Below are positions 10,210 through 19,873 of a DNA stretch of 64,000 nucleotides, one piece after another. The translations under genes and the position numbers were made by a program. The notes below the pieces were generated by a model. That model was given only the letters and a program-made list of their open reading frames with translations. It was not told the origin of the DNA and did no database searches. Position 1 is the first letter of the stretch; each line of letters begins with the position of its first letter. This stretch comes from Mesorhizobium sp. dw_380. GTDB lineage: Bacteria; Pseudomonadota; Alphaproteobacteria; Rhizobiales; Rhizobiaceae. The DNA lies in assembly GCF_018588885.1 (NCBI RefSeq), contig NZ_JAFFIW010000026.1, positions 18,229-82,228 of the forward strand, given 5' to 3'.

Positions 10210-11538
10210 TCAGGCCGGACGGGAAGACCTGCGCACCGCGACCGGCCGTAGCGACACCTGCCTCAGGCCAAGCACGCCGAGCACGAAGAACAGCCAGACC
10301 GGGTCGCCGCGATGGAAGAAGAAGCTTTCGAGGAAAGCGTTGAGCGCGGTGAACAGCACCACCATCATGAAAAAGTCGCCGAGATAGATGTTTTCCTTGC
10401 GCAACGGAATGCGCATGTAGTCGCGCAGCGGGGCGACGAGGAAAGTGTAGACCGCCACGCAAAGGGCAGGGATGCCCATCAGCACGGCGATGTCGAGATA
10501 GCCGTCATGGCCATGCACGATGGTCCTTATGTCCCAAGGCCGGTCGAAGGGCTGGTCCTGGTTGAGCAGCAGCGGAGTGCCCCAGAAGCTCTCATAGCCG
10601 TAACCGGTCCACGGCTTCTTCGCCAGCATCGAGCCGGCGAACTCCCACAGCGTCGTACGCCCGGTGTAGGTGAGGTCAGGGATATAGACCGCCGCCAGCT
10701 GTTTGACTGGCGGCAGGAAGACGATGCCCAGCGTGCCGACCGCGGTGGCGATGATTGCCAGCGCAAACAGGATCGGTGTGCCGAGCCGCATGCCCATCAG
10801 GCTGGGAAACATCACGATCAGGACCGAGAACGGCACCAGCCCGGCGGTGGTCTTGGAGCCGGTGTGCAGCATGAAGATCATCGCCGCGCAGAAGATGCCC
10901 GCACCCCACCAGCGCTGGCCGCGCCGGTAGAGGTAAAGGCCCGCGAAGCTGAAGCAGGCCATGATCGGGCCGGCGATGTTCTTGTGGGTGAACACGCCGC
11001 GCCACAGGCCCGCATGTTCGGGTTCCTGTGAATCGGCCGTATGCATCGCCTCGTGCGGGAAGACGATAAGGCCGAGATAGGAAAGGCCCATGACCACGAC
11101 GGCGGTGAAGATGATGACCTTGGAAATGGCTTCGGCATCGCGTGGCAGCACCAGGATCGTCGCCATGGTCAGGATGCCGATCATGGTGAAGGATGCGGCG
11201 CGCATGGCGGAGGGCGGGTCGGTCGCCAGCACTACCGACAGGAAGAAGAAACCCAGCATCAGCACCCAGGACGGGCTGAGCAGCGAGCGCACGATGCGCG
11301 GATCGGCAAAGGCCATCAGCGAGAAGATCGAAACGGCGCCGAGCGAACCGAAACCGAGCTGGTTGACGATGTCGCCGCCGTCGCCGGTGAGTTCGGCGCC
11401 GGCCGGCTGGAACGGGCGGAAGGACACCATGATGACGGTGAACAAGAGTGCCGCGATCGCCGTCGCCACGCCGTTGCGTGTGAACGCGTCGCTGAGCGGG
11501 GCGCGCTCAGTTCTTCTCGGGCTGGCGATACTGCTCAT
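10210..11538 (-). CDS. O-antigen polymerase/ligase-like membrane protein
   Basis: This is a 442-residue membrane protein with about ten to twelve hydrophobic segments and a large periplasmic loop around residues 280-360, the layout of Wzy polymerases and WaaL ligases. It includes an HGHDGYLDIAVLMG segment near the end of that loop. The chosen ATG lies 32 bases inside the preceding glycosyltransferase gene, so the two are translationally overlapping. It probably polymerises repeat units of the exopolysaccharide made by this cluster. Polymerase and ligase cannot be separated by eye. Confidence 0.85.
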   Translation of the reverse strand: MSSIASPRRTERAPLSDAFTRNGVATAIAALLFTVIMVSFRPFQPAGAELTGDGGDIVNQLGFGSLGAVSIFSLMAFADPRIVRSLLSPSWVLMLGFFFLSVVLATDPPSAMRAASFTMIGILTMATILVLPRDAEAISKVIIFTAVVVMGLSYLGLIVFPHEAMHTADSQEPEHAGLWRGVFTHKNIAGPIMACFSFAGLYLYRRGQRWWGAGIFCAAMIFMLHTGSKTTAGLVPFSVLIVMFPSLMGMRLGTPILFALAIIATAVGTLGIVFLPPVKQLAAVYIPDLTYTGRTTLWEFAGSMLAKKPWTGYGYESFWGTPLLLNQDQPFDRPWDIRTIVHGHDGYLDIAVLMGIPALCVAVYTFLVAPLRDYMRIPLRKENIYLGDFFMMVVLFTALNAFLESFFFHRGDPVWLFFVLGVLGLRQVSLRPVAVRRSSRPA

Positions 11539-12571
11539 TGGCATATCCGAATTCGGCCAGCACGCGGCCCAGCGCCACATGGATGGGATAGATGGCGATT
11601 GCCGGCGATCCGGTCCGCGCCAGCCGGACCAGGCCGCGAAACGGCGATGCGGCAAGCAGCGCCAGGCTCTTCGCGAACACCTTGAAACCGGCCAGCGGCG
11701 TGCCGGCGCGCTTCTTCTTCTCGACCAGTGTCGAGATGACGCCGTTGCGCAGGCTGCGGGCCCGGACCCAGTCGGCCTCGACACGCCGCGCCGGAACGGT
11801 TTCGTGCACCTTGGCCTCGGCGCACCAGCCCAGCACAAAGCCCCTTTGCGCCGACCGGCTGAGAAAGTCGGAATCGCCGCCGCCCATGAAGTTGAATTTG
11901 AGATCGAGGAAGGGCGGCCCCATGGCGACCAGCACGTTGCGTCCGACCAGGAGATTGCCGGACGAATAGAGTGCCGGCACGCGCCCCGTCTCCCGGTAGG
12001 GCGGTGCGAAGACAGGATGTTCGGCCCATTTCGTGTGGGCGGGGTCGGCAAAGACCGGCATTTGCGGGCCGCCGACGATATCGGCAGCGAGCATTTCGGC
12101 AGCCACGCACATGCGATCCAGCCAATGCGGATCGGCGATCTCGTCATCGTCGATGACCAAGAGATGCCTGAAGTTCGGGAAGTGCAGGATTGCCGTCTGC
12201 CAGCCGGCATTGTAGGCGCTGCAATTGCCGCGCTCATGCGCGACGATGACCATGCCCGGCATCTCGCCATGCTCGAACAGCGGCAGCACCGCCTCGGCGC
12301 CTTTACGCGCCTCGGCTTCGTTCTCCATGACGATGACGGCAAAGCGCCTGCCGGTCTGCTGCGCGCGCAGCGAAGCCAGCGTTTCCAGCACCTGTTCGGG
12401 CCGCTTGAAGGTCGGCAAGGTGACGACCGCTTCGACAGCCTCCACGTCAAGCCGGGGAGACCGTCCAGCGATCGATACCGAACCATCCGATGGCAAAGGG
12501 ATCATCCGTGTCCAGCCACATGGTGAGTTGCGGTTCTGGTAGCACCACGGTGATAAGGTTTCGTTAATCAC
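11507..12571 (-). CDS. Family 2 glycosyltransferase
   Basis: This is a cytoplasmic or membrane-associated sugar transferase of up to 354 residues. The GT-A fold is shown by VVTLPTFKRPEQVLETLASL near residue 48, an IDDDEIADPHW DXD-type motif near residue 138 and a GGGDSDFLSR acceptor-side motif near residue 220. The GTG start at 12571 gives the longest form, and the ATG at 12505 is an equally good alternative, since neither has a strong SD. It lies just upstream of the polymerase gene on the same strand and overlaps it. Confidence 0.88.
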   Translation of the reverse strand: MINETLSPWCYQNRNSPCGWTRMIPLPSDGSVSIAGRSPRLDVEAVEAVVTLPTFKRPEQVLETLASLRAQQTGRRFAVIVMENEAEARKGAEAVLPLFEHGEMPGMVIVAHERGNCSAYNAGWQTAILHFPNFRHLLVIDDDEIADPHWLDRMCVAAEMLAADIVGGPQMPVFADPAHTKWAEHPVFAPPYRETGRVPALYSSGNLLVGRNVLVAMGPPFLDLKFNFMGGGDSDFLSRSAQRGFVLGWCAEAKVHETVPARRVEADWVRARSLRNGVISTLVEKKKRAGTPLAGFKVFAKSLALLAASPFRGLVRLARTGSPAIAIYPIHVALGRVLAEFGYANEQYRQPEKN

Positions 12572-12677
12572 CTTGCACGGAGAAGCCCGCCAGGCAGGGG
12601 CTTTCCGGCGTTGATTGTGCTGGCTTAATCAAGGGTTCACCGCGCTTTGCTACCGGCTGCAGCACAGGATAGGTGAG

Positions 12678-13850
12678 ATGCATCTGCTGTTCGCCACATC
12701 GATCGTGCCCGACGGCGCTCTCGCCTCGGGCTATGAGATCGCCAACGCCGCGATCATCGCCGCCTTGCGGCGCGCCGGCGCGCGTGTCACGGTCATCGGC
12801 TTCACCTGGCCCGGGAAAGCCGCGGCCGACCCGGAAAACACGGTCGTCCTTGGTGCGCTCGACGTGCGCACGGACACTGCCTCCGCGCTGCAAAAGCTCG
12901 CCTGGGTCGGCAAGGCGATGCTGTCGGGCCTAACCTTTGCATCGGTCAAATTGCGTGTGGTGTCCGACCATGATGTTCGAGCCGCTCTCGAACAAGCCGG
13001 CCCGTTCGATGGCTATGTGCTGAATTCCGTGCAGTTCGCCGGCGCCTTCGAAAAGCTCTTCGAAGACCGGCCTTCGATCTTCGTCGCCCACAATGTCGAG
13101 CATCTCTCGGCGCGCGAGAACGCCGCTGCCGTCACGAGTATCTTTCAGCGCTTGCTGTTCCGCCGCGAGGCAAAGCTGCTCAAGATCATGGAAGAGCGTC
13201 TGTGCCGCCGCGCGCGCTTTGTCTTCACTTTGGCCGAGGAGGATCGCACGGCACTCGGCGTCGCCTCCGATGATCGCTCGGCGGTGCTGCCGCTGGTGAC
13301 CGGCGCCAGGACGCCAACCCGGAAAGGCCCGCGCCAGATCGACTGCGACGCCGCTTTGATCGGCACCTGGACCTGGCAGCCGAACCGCATCGGCCTCGAC
13401 TGGTTCCTGGGCAAGGTGGTGCCGCATCTGCGGCCCGGTTTCCGCATCCGCATCGCTGGCCACATGCCTTCCGGCGTTACCTCGACGCATCCGGGTGTCG
13501 AGTTTGTCGGCCGCGTCCCGGATGCCAGGGCTTTCGTGTGCGGCGCCGCCGTTATCCCGCTGATCAGCACCGCTGGCAGCGGCGTGCAGTTGAAGACTAT
13601 CGAGACCTTCGAGCTTGGCCTGCCGTCGGTCGCCACCAGCCGCTCGCTGCGCGGCATCGACCATCGCCCCGACAATTGCGTCGTCACCGACGATCCGGTC
13701 GCCTTCGCCAAGGCGCTGGAGACAGCGGCTGCCACCATCCGGGACGTGGATGGCGGCGCGTTTCATCGTCAGCAGGTCAAGGCGCTAGATGTCGCCATCC
13801 GGCTCGGCCTCGAAAAACTCGGGACGGTCAGGCAGGAGGTGTTTGCATGA
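12678..13850 (+). CDS. Glycosyltransferase, GT-B type
   Basis: This is a 390-residue protein with two Rossmann-like halves. The N-terminal half contains FVAHNVEHLSARENA. The C-terminal half has IGTWTWQPNRIGLDWFL and a nucleotide-sugar region with PLISTAGSGVQLKTIETFELGLP, close to the donor-binding motif of family 4 enzymes. The ATG has AGGTGAG just before it. The longer upstream frame lacks similarity. It overlaps the next gene (ATGA), so a polysaccharide operon running to 15567 is likely. Confidence 0.88.
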   Translation: MHLLFATSIVPDGALASGYEIANAAIIAALRRAGARVTVIGFTWPGKAAADPENTVVLGALDVRTDTASALQKLAWVGKAMLSGLTFASVKLRVVSDHDVRAALEQAGPFDGYVLNSVQFAGAFEKLFEDRPSIFVAHNVEHLSARENAAAVTSIFQRLLFRREAKLLKIMEERLCRRARFVFTLAEEDRTALGVASDDRSAVLPLVTGARTPTRKGPRQIDCDAALIGTWTWQPNRIGLDWFLGKVVPHLRPGFRIRIAGHMPSGVTSTHPGVEFVGRVPDARAFVCGAAVIPLISTAGSGVQLKTIETFELGLPSVATSRSLRGIDHRPDNCVVTDDPVAFAKALETAAATIRDVDGGAFHRQQVKALDVAIRLGLEKLGTVRQEVFA

Positions 13851-14641
13851 ATATGCACACCGCCCGCGCCGTGTCCGGGGTCGACAGCTTGAAGACGATC
13901 CTCGGCATTCCGGTGCTCGCCATCCGCTGGGGCGATGCGATCGCCCTGCTGAACCGGCTGATTGCCGAGCGGCGCTTCACCAAGCTCAGCTTCCTCAACG
14001 CCCACAATGCGAACATCGCCTATACCGACCCGATCTTTGCCGAGGCGCTTGACGATTTCCTCATCCTGCCGGACGGCATCGGCGTCGATCTCGCTGCCAG
14101 GCTTCTCTATGGGGCGCCGTTTCCGGACAACCTCAACGGCACCGATTTCGTGCCGGCCTTCCTGCAGGCCTCGACCAGGCCGCTGACCGTCGGGCTGCTC
14201 GGCGCGACGCGTGTCAACGCAGAGGCGGCATCGGTCAAGCTGGCGGCCCTTGCCGTGCAGCACGATTTCGTGGTCATCCATGATGGCTATTTCTCCGCCG
14301 AACAGGAACCGGAGATCATCGGCCGGATCGAAGCGCTGCGGCCCGATATGCTGCTGGTCGCCATGGGCGTGCCGCGCCAGGAACTATGGATCGAACGCCA
14401 CATCGATGAACGCCACTGCACCTTGCCGGTCGCGGTCGGCGCGCTGCTCGACTTCCTGAGCGGCTCGGTGCCGCGCGCGCCGCTGTGGATGCGGCGCCTG
14501 CGCCTGGAATGGCTGTTCCGGCTGGCGGTCGAGCCGGGCCGGCTCTGGCGCCGCTACGTGGTCGGCAATCCCCTATTCCTGTGGCGGGTGCTCAAGCAGA
14601 GATGGTCGCGTGGAGCCGAAACGGCCGGAGAGCTTCGTTGA
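13847..14641 (+). CDS. WecG/TagA/CpsF family glycosyltransferase (GT26)
   Basis: This 264-residue protein belongs to the family that adds N-acetylmannosamine or its uronic acid to lipid-linked GlcNAc. Family landmarks are SFLNAHNANIAYTDP, LPDGIGVDLAARLL, NGTDFVPAFL and MGVPRQELWIERH. A strong SD (GGCAGGAGGT) lies 6 bases before the ATG, which overlaps the previous stop. The C terminus is rich in Arg and Trp, as expected for membrane-surface binding. The donor sugar is not known. Confidence 0.92.
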   Translation: MNMHTARAVSGVDSLKTILGIPVLAIRWGDAIALLNRLIAERRFTKLSFLNAHNANIAYTDPIFAEALDDFLILPDGIGVDLAARLLYGAPFPDNLNGTDFVPAFLQASTRPLTVGLLGATRVNAEAASVKLAALAVQHDFVVIHDGYFSAEQEPEIIGRIEALRPDMLLVAMGVPRQELWIERHIDERHCTLPVAVGALLDFLSGSVPRAPLWMRRLRLEWLFRLAVEPGRLWRRYVVGNPLFLWRVLKQRWSRGAETAGELR

Positions 14642-15567
14642 ACAAGAGGTTCGTTCTAAACGCCCTTGCCGGCCCGGAACTGTTGCCGAAGACGCCGACG
14701 GCGGCGGTGGTGACGGCAAGCTACGCGCCGGACTTCGAGCGTTGCCGCCTGTTGTGCGAGACCATCGATCGGCATGTCTCCGGTGCCGCGCATCATTACA
14801 TCCTGGTTGAACATCGCGACGTCCGGCTTTTCCGCCAACTGGAGACAAACCGGCGCACGGTCGTCGACGAGCGCGACCTGCTGCCGCGCTGGCTGCGCGC
14901 TTTCGACGATCCGCTCAGCCTGCTTCGACGGCGTGTCTGGCTCAGCCTGAAGACGCAGCCGCTGCGCGGTTGGCACGTGCAGCAGTTGCGCCGCATCGCC
15001 ATCGCGGCGCATGCCAGGGAAGACGTTCTGGTCTTCTGCGATTCCGACGTCGCCTTCTTGAGGCCTTTCGACTGCAGCACGTTCTGGCGCGATGGCAAGA
15101 CGCGGCTGTTCCGTCGTGACGGCGTGCTTGCGGATGAGGGCCACGACGAGCATCGCGTCTGGTCGCGCAATGCAGGTTCGGCGCTCGGCGTCGATGCGTC
15201 CCGGTCATCGATCCACGACTACATTTCGACGCTAATCGCCTGGCGCCGCGATACCGTGCTTGCCATGTGCGGACAGATCGAGAAGGTCCATGGCCGCGAC
15301 TGGGTCGAGGTCGTCGGCTCGGCGCGCAAATTCTCCGAATGCATGATCTATGGCCGCTATGTCGACGATCTGCTGGACGGAGCCGGTCACTTCCACGCTT
15401 CGGAAGAATTCTGCCGCGTCCACTGGACGGGCGAGGCGCTGTCGGACGGCGAGTTCCGCCGCTTCGTTGCCGACATGGCGCCGGAGCAGGTGGCGATCGG
15501 CATGCAGTCCTTCATCGGCACCGATATCGGCCGCATCCGCCGCCTGATCGGGCTGGATGAAGCATGA
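14638..15567 (+). CDS. DUF6492-like putative glycosyltransferase
   Basis: This is a protein of about 309 residues that I believe matches the DUF6492 family, found near rhizobial polysaccharide genes. It has VVTASYAPDFERCRLLCETI near the N terminus and a VFCDSDVAFLRPF motif near residue 135, which looks like the metal-binding DXD of a GT-A enzyme. I chose the TTG that overlaps the preceding stop (TTGA) and has GGAGAG 5 bases upstream. An ATG at 14602 would add 12 residues. The stop codon lies inside a dispersed palindrome. Confidence 0.75.
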   Translation: MNKRFVLNALAGPELLPKTPTAAVVTASYAPDFERCRLLCETIDRHVSGAAHHYILVEHRDVRLFRQLETNRRTVVDERDLLPRWLRAFDDPLSLLRRRVWLSLKTQPLRGWHVQQLRRIAIAAHAREDVLVFCDSDVAFLRPFDCSTFWRDGKTRLFRRDGVLADEGHDEHRVWSRNAGSALGVDASRSSIHDYISTLIAWRRDTVLAMCGQIEKVHGRDWVEVVGSARKFSECMIYGRYVDDLLDGAGHFHASEEFCRVHWTGEALSDGEFRRFVADMAPEQVAIGMQSFIGTDIGRIRRLIGLDEA

Positions 15568-15607
15568 TCCCGAAAAGTGGGAACCAGTTTTCGGAAAAGA
15601 TCATGCT
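15561..15607. repeat. Dispersed palindromic repeat (copy 1)
   Basis: The outer arms are AGCATGATC and its complement GATCATGCT. The inner arms are CCGAAAA and TTTTCGG, separated by a GTGGGAACCAG core. Elements of this design are common between genes in Mesorhizobium-like genomes. The left arm supplies the stop codon of the upstream gene. It can fold into a long hairpin and may act as a terminator between two convergent genes. Confidence 0.75.
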
Positions 15608-15622
15608 TGAAACAAGAATGTC

Positions 15623-16942
15623 CTAAATCGCCTTCGCCGGCTTGCGCAGCGCCGAATAGGTCAGCAGCATCGATGCGAGGTAGAGCAGCAGGAAGACGAT
15701 GTTGAGCGACAGGATCAGGGTCGAAGTGTTGGAAATTGTGGTCAGCACATAGGTCAGCAGCAGCGCCTTCAGTCCGGCGAGCAGGCCGAGATTGAGCGCC
15801 CGCACCAAGGTCTGGCCGCGCGCGAACAGAAGCTCGGCCTGGTATTCGACAAGATTGCGCAGGCCCGGGACGCAGATCGCGAGCGCCACCAGGGGCGCGG
15901 CCTCGGAGACATTCCTGCCGAGCGCATTGGGGAAGAAATGCAGCACGATGCCAAGCGCGGCCAGCGCCAGCGTCGAAACGAGGAACACGCCGCCCTCGAT
16001 GCCGCTCTTGACCGTCAGCCGCGACAACAGGTCCGGCGCGCGCATCATGCGTTGCACCAGCATCATCGAGAAGGTGCGGATCGGGATCGCCGTCAGGTCG
16101 ACCAGCCGCATGATGATGGCATAGATGCCGGCCAGATGCGGGCCGCCGATCGCCAGCACCAGCAGCTTGTCGAATTCCGATTGCAGATAGAACAGCACCT
16201 CGGCGCCGGCAACGTAGATGGAATCAGCAAGCCGCCGCAGATAGAGTTCGATGCGAAGCCGCAGTCTTTGGCGCGGATAGAAGAAACCGAAGGCAAGCAG
16301 CAGCGAGGAGGCGTTGGCGCCGATATAGAACCACGACCACACCCAGATGCTGTGCTGCGCCCAGACCATGAACAACACCGCGCCAAGCGCCCGCAGCGCC
16401 GTCGCCAGGATCGCCAGTACGGCGGCACGGCCGAATTTACCCAGCCCGTTGTTGACGATCAGGGCGACCTCCACCGGCCGCCACAACAGCGCTTCGGCGA
16501 ACACGATCGCCGAAAACACCGACAGCGGCACGGTGCCGGCAAAGAAGACCAGGTAGACGCCGAACGAGGCCGCGGCCAGCAGCGGCAGCGAGACGATGCC
16601 GAGCAGCAGGAAACCGGCGGTGAAGGTGCCGATCAGATTGGGGCGGATGGTGGCGGTGCGGTAGAGCGCCGAGATGAAACCGAAGGCCAGGATGCGCGAC
16701 AGCATCACGCCGGCCGCCGAAGCGGTGGCGAACATGCCGAACTCGGAGATCGACAGCGTGTTGGCGAGTGCGATGAAATAGGCGAGTGAAAACACCAGCC
16801 GCCCGCCGGCACCGCTGATCGCCGAGAAATAGTCGCGGACCAGCCCCCGCCGTTCGGCCACGAAAGTGCCGATCCGGGCGAAAGTGCGCCTTTGCGGTAT
16901 GCCACGAGCCTCGGTCATGTGCTGTGAAGCCATAGGCGGCAA
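15623..16942 (-). CDS. Polysaccharide flippase (Wzx-like, MATE/MOP fold)
   Basis: This is a 439-residue integral membrane protein with about twelve hydrophobic segments and short polar loops. It would carry lipid-linked repeat units across the inner membrane. Visible features are an N-terminal Arg-rich cytoplasmic end (about 1-35), YFIALANTLSISEFGMFATA and a VLAIGGPHLAGIYAIIMRLVDL segment typical of polysaccharide biosynthesis proteins. It faces the convergent glycosyltransferase operon and completes the Wzx/Wzy/Wzz set. A start at internal Met 4 or Met 9 is possible. Confidence 0.86.
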   Translation of the reverse strand: MPPMASQHMTEARGIPQRRTFARIGTFVAERRGLVRDYFSAISGAGGRLVFSLAYFIALANTLSISEFGMFATASAAGVMLSRILAFGFISALYRTATIRPNLIGTFTAGFLLLGIVSLPLLAAASFGVYLVFFAGTVPLSVFSAIVFAEALLWRPVEVALIVNNGLGKFGRAAVLAILATALRALGAVLFMVWAQHSIWVWSWFYIGANASSLLLAFGFFYPRQRLRLRIELYLRRLADSIYVAGAEVLFYLQSEFDKLLVLAIGGPHLAGIYAIIMRLVDLTAIPIRTFSMMLVQRMMRAPDLLSRLTVKSGIEGGVFLVSTLALAALGIVLHFFPNALGRNVSEAAPLVALAICVPGLRNLVEYQAELLFARGQTLVRALNLGLLAGLKALLLTYVLTTISNTSTLILSLNIVFLLLYLASMLLTYSALRKPAKAI

Positions 16943-17101
16943 AGCTTAACGCGCGGTTTTGAGGCCCGAACGCGCTGAAATTGCCGCGCTTGAGGTTATG
17001 AAAAGCTTACACGCCGGCCTGCCAAAATTAACCTTTTATTTCCTATGCTTGTTTAGCGTGACTTAACGAATGCCCGACCGCCGCTGCCAAGCGGCCAAAG
17101 A

Positions 17102-19690
17102 GTGAAGCTCCAAGACATGGTCGACAGGGAAAACCGTGAAGACTGGAGGCGCGAGCGTTCATTGCTGGCGCTCGGCCAGGCCATGCGCGGTGAGGACCAT
17201 GCGTCCTTGGTCTCGATAGGGGATCGGGCAGATCCGGAATGGCGCGAGGACGCCGCCACACGCCATCGCCTTGCCCGTTCCCGGCGTGAGGCGCGGACGA
17301 ACCCAACTGCGTCTGCTGCCGTTGGCACGGAGCGGCTTCGGCCGGACGAGCAGCCGGACGCGGCCGCGCAGGACGACGCCTGGCACTCGCAGGAGGACGC
17401 CGGCAGCGGCGATCCGCCACCGGCCATGCCGCGCGCACGAACGGCCGATGAAGAACCTTCCGGCAGCACTCGCACTCATGCCGCATCCGGATCCCGCCAA
17501 GAGGGCGACGCATCCTTTGGCGATCGCGGAGATGACCAGCAATGGAAGCCGCTGATCGATCCGATGCAGGTGGTGCGCGGCATCGCCAGGTCGAAGCTGC
17601 TGATCATCACGACCACCCTGATTGGTGCCGGGCTCGGCGTCGCCATCGCGCTGTCGACGCCGAAGAAATATGAAGCCACCGCCGAACTGATTGTCGATCC
17701 GCGCGACCTTAAGCTCACCGACCGCGACCTTACCCAGAGTGTCGTCGCCTCCGACGCCACGCTTGCCATCGTCGAAAATCAGGTCCGGGTGCTGACCTCG
17801 GGCACGGTCTTGAACAAGGTTGTCGACAAGCTCAACCTGGTCAACGATCCGGAGTTCAATGGCCAGGGCACCGGCGGCCTCGGCATCAGGTCTCTCATCC
17901 ATTCTATTCTGTCGCGCCAGGATGACCCGAGCGGTGCCGATGAAGTTCGCCGGCGCGCGCTCGCGGTTGGCAACCTGGCCGAAAGCCTCTCGGTCGAGCG
18001 CGGCGGCAAGACTTTCGTCATCACCGTCAGCGCAATCACGCAGAACGGCGAGAAATCGGCGCTCATCGCCAACACGATGACGGACGTGTTTCTGCAGACA
18101 TTTGGCCAGATACAGTCCGATACCGCTGGCCGCGCGACCGACGAACTGACTGCAAGGCTCGATGAACTGCGCAAGGGCGTCGAGGCGGCCGAGCGCAAGG
18201 TTGAGGATTTCAGGGCCTCGCACGATCTTGTCGATGCGCAGGGGCACCTGATCAGCGACGACGAGATGCTGAAGCTCAACGAGCAGCTTTCGGTCGCCCG
18301 CGCCCGAACGTTGGAACTGAATGCAAGGGCGGCTTCGGCGCGATCTCTCGATGTCAATTCGGTCCTCTCCGGCACGTTGCCGGAAGAGATCAACTCCAAC
18401 ACGATGAGCGACCTGCGCTCGCAATATGCGACGCTCAAGCAGGAGGCAGACCGCGCCGCCATCCGGCTTGGGCCCCGCCATCCCGAACTCCAGGCCGTCA
18501 ACGCACAGATCGCCGGTGCCCGCGACCGCATCGCCGGCGAGTTGCGCCGCATCGCGTCCTCGCTGCAGGTTGACCTGAAACGCGCCGTACAACTCGAACA
18601 GGACCTCTCTTCCCGCCTTGCCCAGCTCAAGGTGCGCAGCGGCGACGTCAACAGCGATCTGGTATCAATGCGCGAACTGGAGCGTGAGGCCGCCGCCAAG
18701 CGCTCCGTCTACGAACAGTTCCTGCTGCGCGCCAAGGAGACCGGCGAGCAGAAGGACATCAACACCGCCAACATGAACGTCATCTCCAAGGCCTTTGCGC
18801 CGCTTGAGGCGAAAGGCCCGTCGCGGGCCCTGACGGCGCTTGCCGGCCTGCTTCTGGGTTTTGCCTCCGGCCTCGGTCTTGGGGCCATGCGCGGCGCCTA
18901 TGAAAGCTTGCGCGAGACCGCGGCATCGCGCTCGCGCCGTGACCGCAAGGCGCCCCTCGAGGAGCAAGTATTACGGGCACCAACGCCGCCCGCCCCACCA
19001 CTGCCGGCAACGCCGGTGCCTCCGGCGCCGACGCCACCCGCATCGCCGCCGCCTCCCGCACAGGCCGAAGCCGCGCCAGCCGAACGGCCCGGGCGGATCG
19101 GCGCGCTGATGGCGACGTTGCGCAATGCCCTATCCCGCAAGCCACCCGCCGAAGCGGACGACGACATTTCCGGCGAGTTCGCCGCCTTTGGCGGAAACAC
19201 GCGGCCAGCGGCGGATGCTTCGGTGCCCTCCGGCCTGCCGAACCTGGATTCGACCTTCATGCCTCGGCCGGAGCCGGCGGACTATTCGCGGCCGCCTTTC
19301 CAGCCAGGTTTCGATGCCACTTATACCCGCCCGATGGGCCCGCCGTCGCGGTCGCCTCTGATGCAGCCGCAGCCGATCAATCCGGCTCCGCCACCCTATC
19401 CCCCTGTACAGCAGACGGGCTATCCGCGGATGCAGCCGTGGCAGGCGCCGTCGCCGGCAGGTCACCTCTACACCCAAGCCATGGCGCCTTATGCCGGGCA
19501 TATGCCATACCCGCCGCAGCCTGCTCCGCCGCAGTCACCAGCCTATCCAGCCGAACCATCGGCAGGGCCTTCGCAGGTCGAGGAAAGCGCCGAACAGGCG
19601 CCGATCGAGGAAATTCGCGCCAGCCTGCGCGAATTCCGCGAGGCGGTCCGCGAACTCACCGAGAGCCGCGCCCGCCGCCGCTATTTCTGA
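17102..19690 (+). CDS. Wzz/ExoP-like chain-length protein with Pro-rich tail
   Basis: This is an 862-residue inner-membrane protein controlling polysaccharide chain length. A disordered, charged N-terminal region of about 160 residues precedes the first membrane segment (about 165-185). The Wzz domain follows with YEATAELIVDPRDLKLTD. A long periplasmic coiled coil (about 340-540) leads to the second membrane segment (about 572-598). The cytoplasmic tail of about 260 residues is very rich in Pro, Ala and Gln and has no Walker motifs, so it lacks the tyrosine kinase of ExoP. The GTG start is tentative; the ATG at 17117 is an alternative. Confidence 0.88.
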   Translation: MKLQDMVDRENREDWRRERSLLALGQAMRGEDHASLVSIGDRADPEWREDAATRHRLARSRREARTNPTASAAVGTERLRPDEQPDAAAQDDAWHSQEDAGSGDPPPAMPRARTADEEPSGSTRTHAASGSRQEGDASFGDRGDDQQWKPLIDPMQVVRGIARSKLLIITTTLIGAGLGVAIALSTPKKYEATAELIVDPRDLKLTDRDLTQSVVASDATLAIVENQVRVLTSGTVLNKVVDKLNLVNDPEFNGQGTGGLGIRSLIHSILSRQDDPSGADEVRRRALAVGNLAESLSVERGGKTFVITVSAITQNGEKSALIANTMTDVFLQTFGQIQSDTAGRATDELTARLDELRKGVEAAERKVEDFRASHDLVDAQGHLISDDEMLKLNEQLSVARARTLELNARAASARSLDVNSVLSGTLPEEINSNTMSDLRSQYATLKQEADRAAIRLGPRHPELQAVNAQIAGARDRIAGELRRIASSLQVDLKRAVQLEQDLSSRLAQLKVRSGDVNSDLVSMRELEREAAAKRSVYEQFLLRAKETGEQKDINTANMNVISKAFAPLEAKGPSRALTALAGLLLGFASGLGLGAMRGAYESLRETAASRSRRDRKAPLEEQVLRAPTPPAPPLPATPVPPAPTPPASPPPPAQAEAAPAERPGRIGALMATLRNALSRKPPAEADDDISGEFAAFGGNTRPAADASVPSGLPNLDSTFMPRPEPADYSRPPFQPGFDATYTRPMGPPSRSPLMQPQPINPAPPPYPPVQQTGYPRMQPWQAPSPAGHLYTQAMAPYAGHMPYPPQPAPPQSPAYPAEPSAGPSQVEESAEQAPIEEIRASLREFREAVRELTESRARRRYF

Positions 19691-19873
19691 GCTACAAAAT
19701 ACGTTGCCGAGGCGGAACAAAACCTTCCCGGTTTCGCGTAAACGGCATCGGACGGCGTTTTGGCGGGATTGCCTGGTGGTATTTTCGTGACAATGCCGCG
19801 CTGCATGTTGCCGGCGCCGCTGCACTGTGTTCCCGGAAGCGGCGTTGGACGAAACGATGTTTGAGGATGGTTC

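Noticed and set aside
11090..12526. 478-codon plus-strand frame
   Set aside because: It covers the antisense of the polymerase and family 2 glycosyltransferase genes, which have clear motifs on the other strand.
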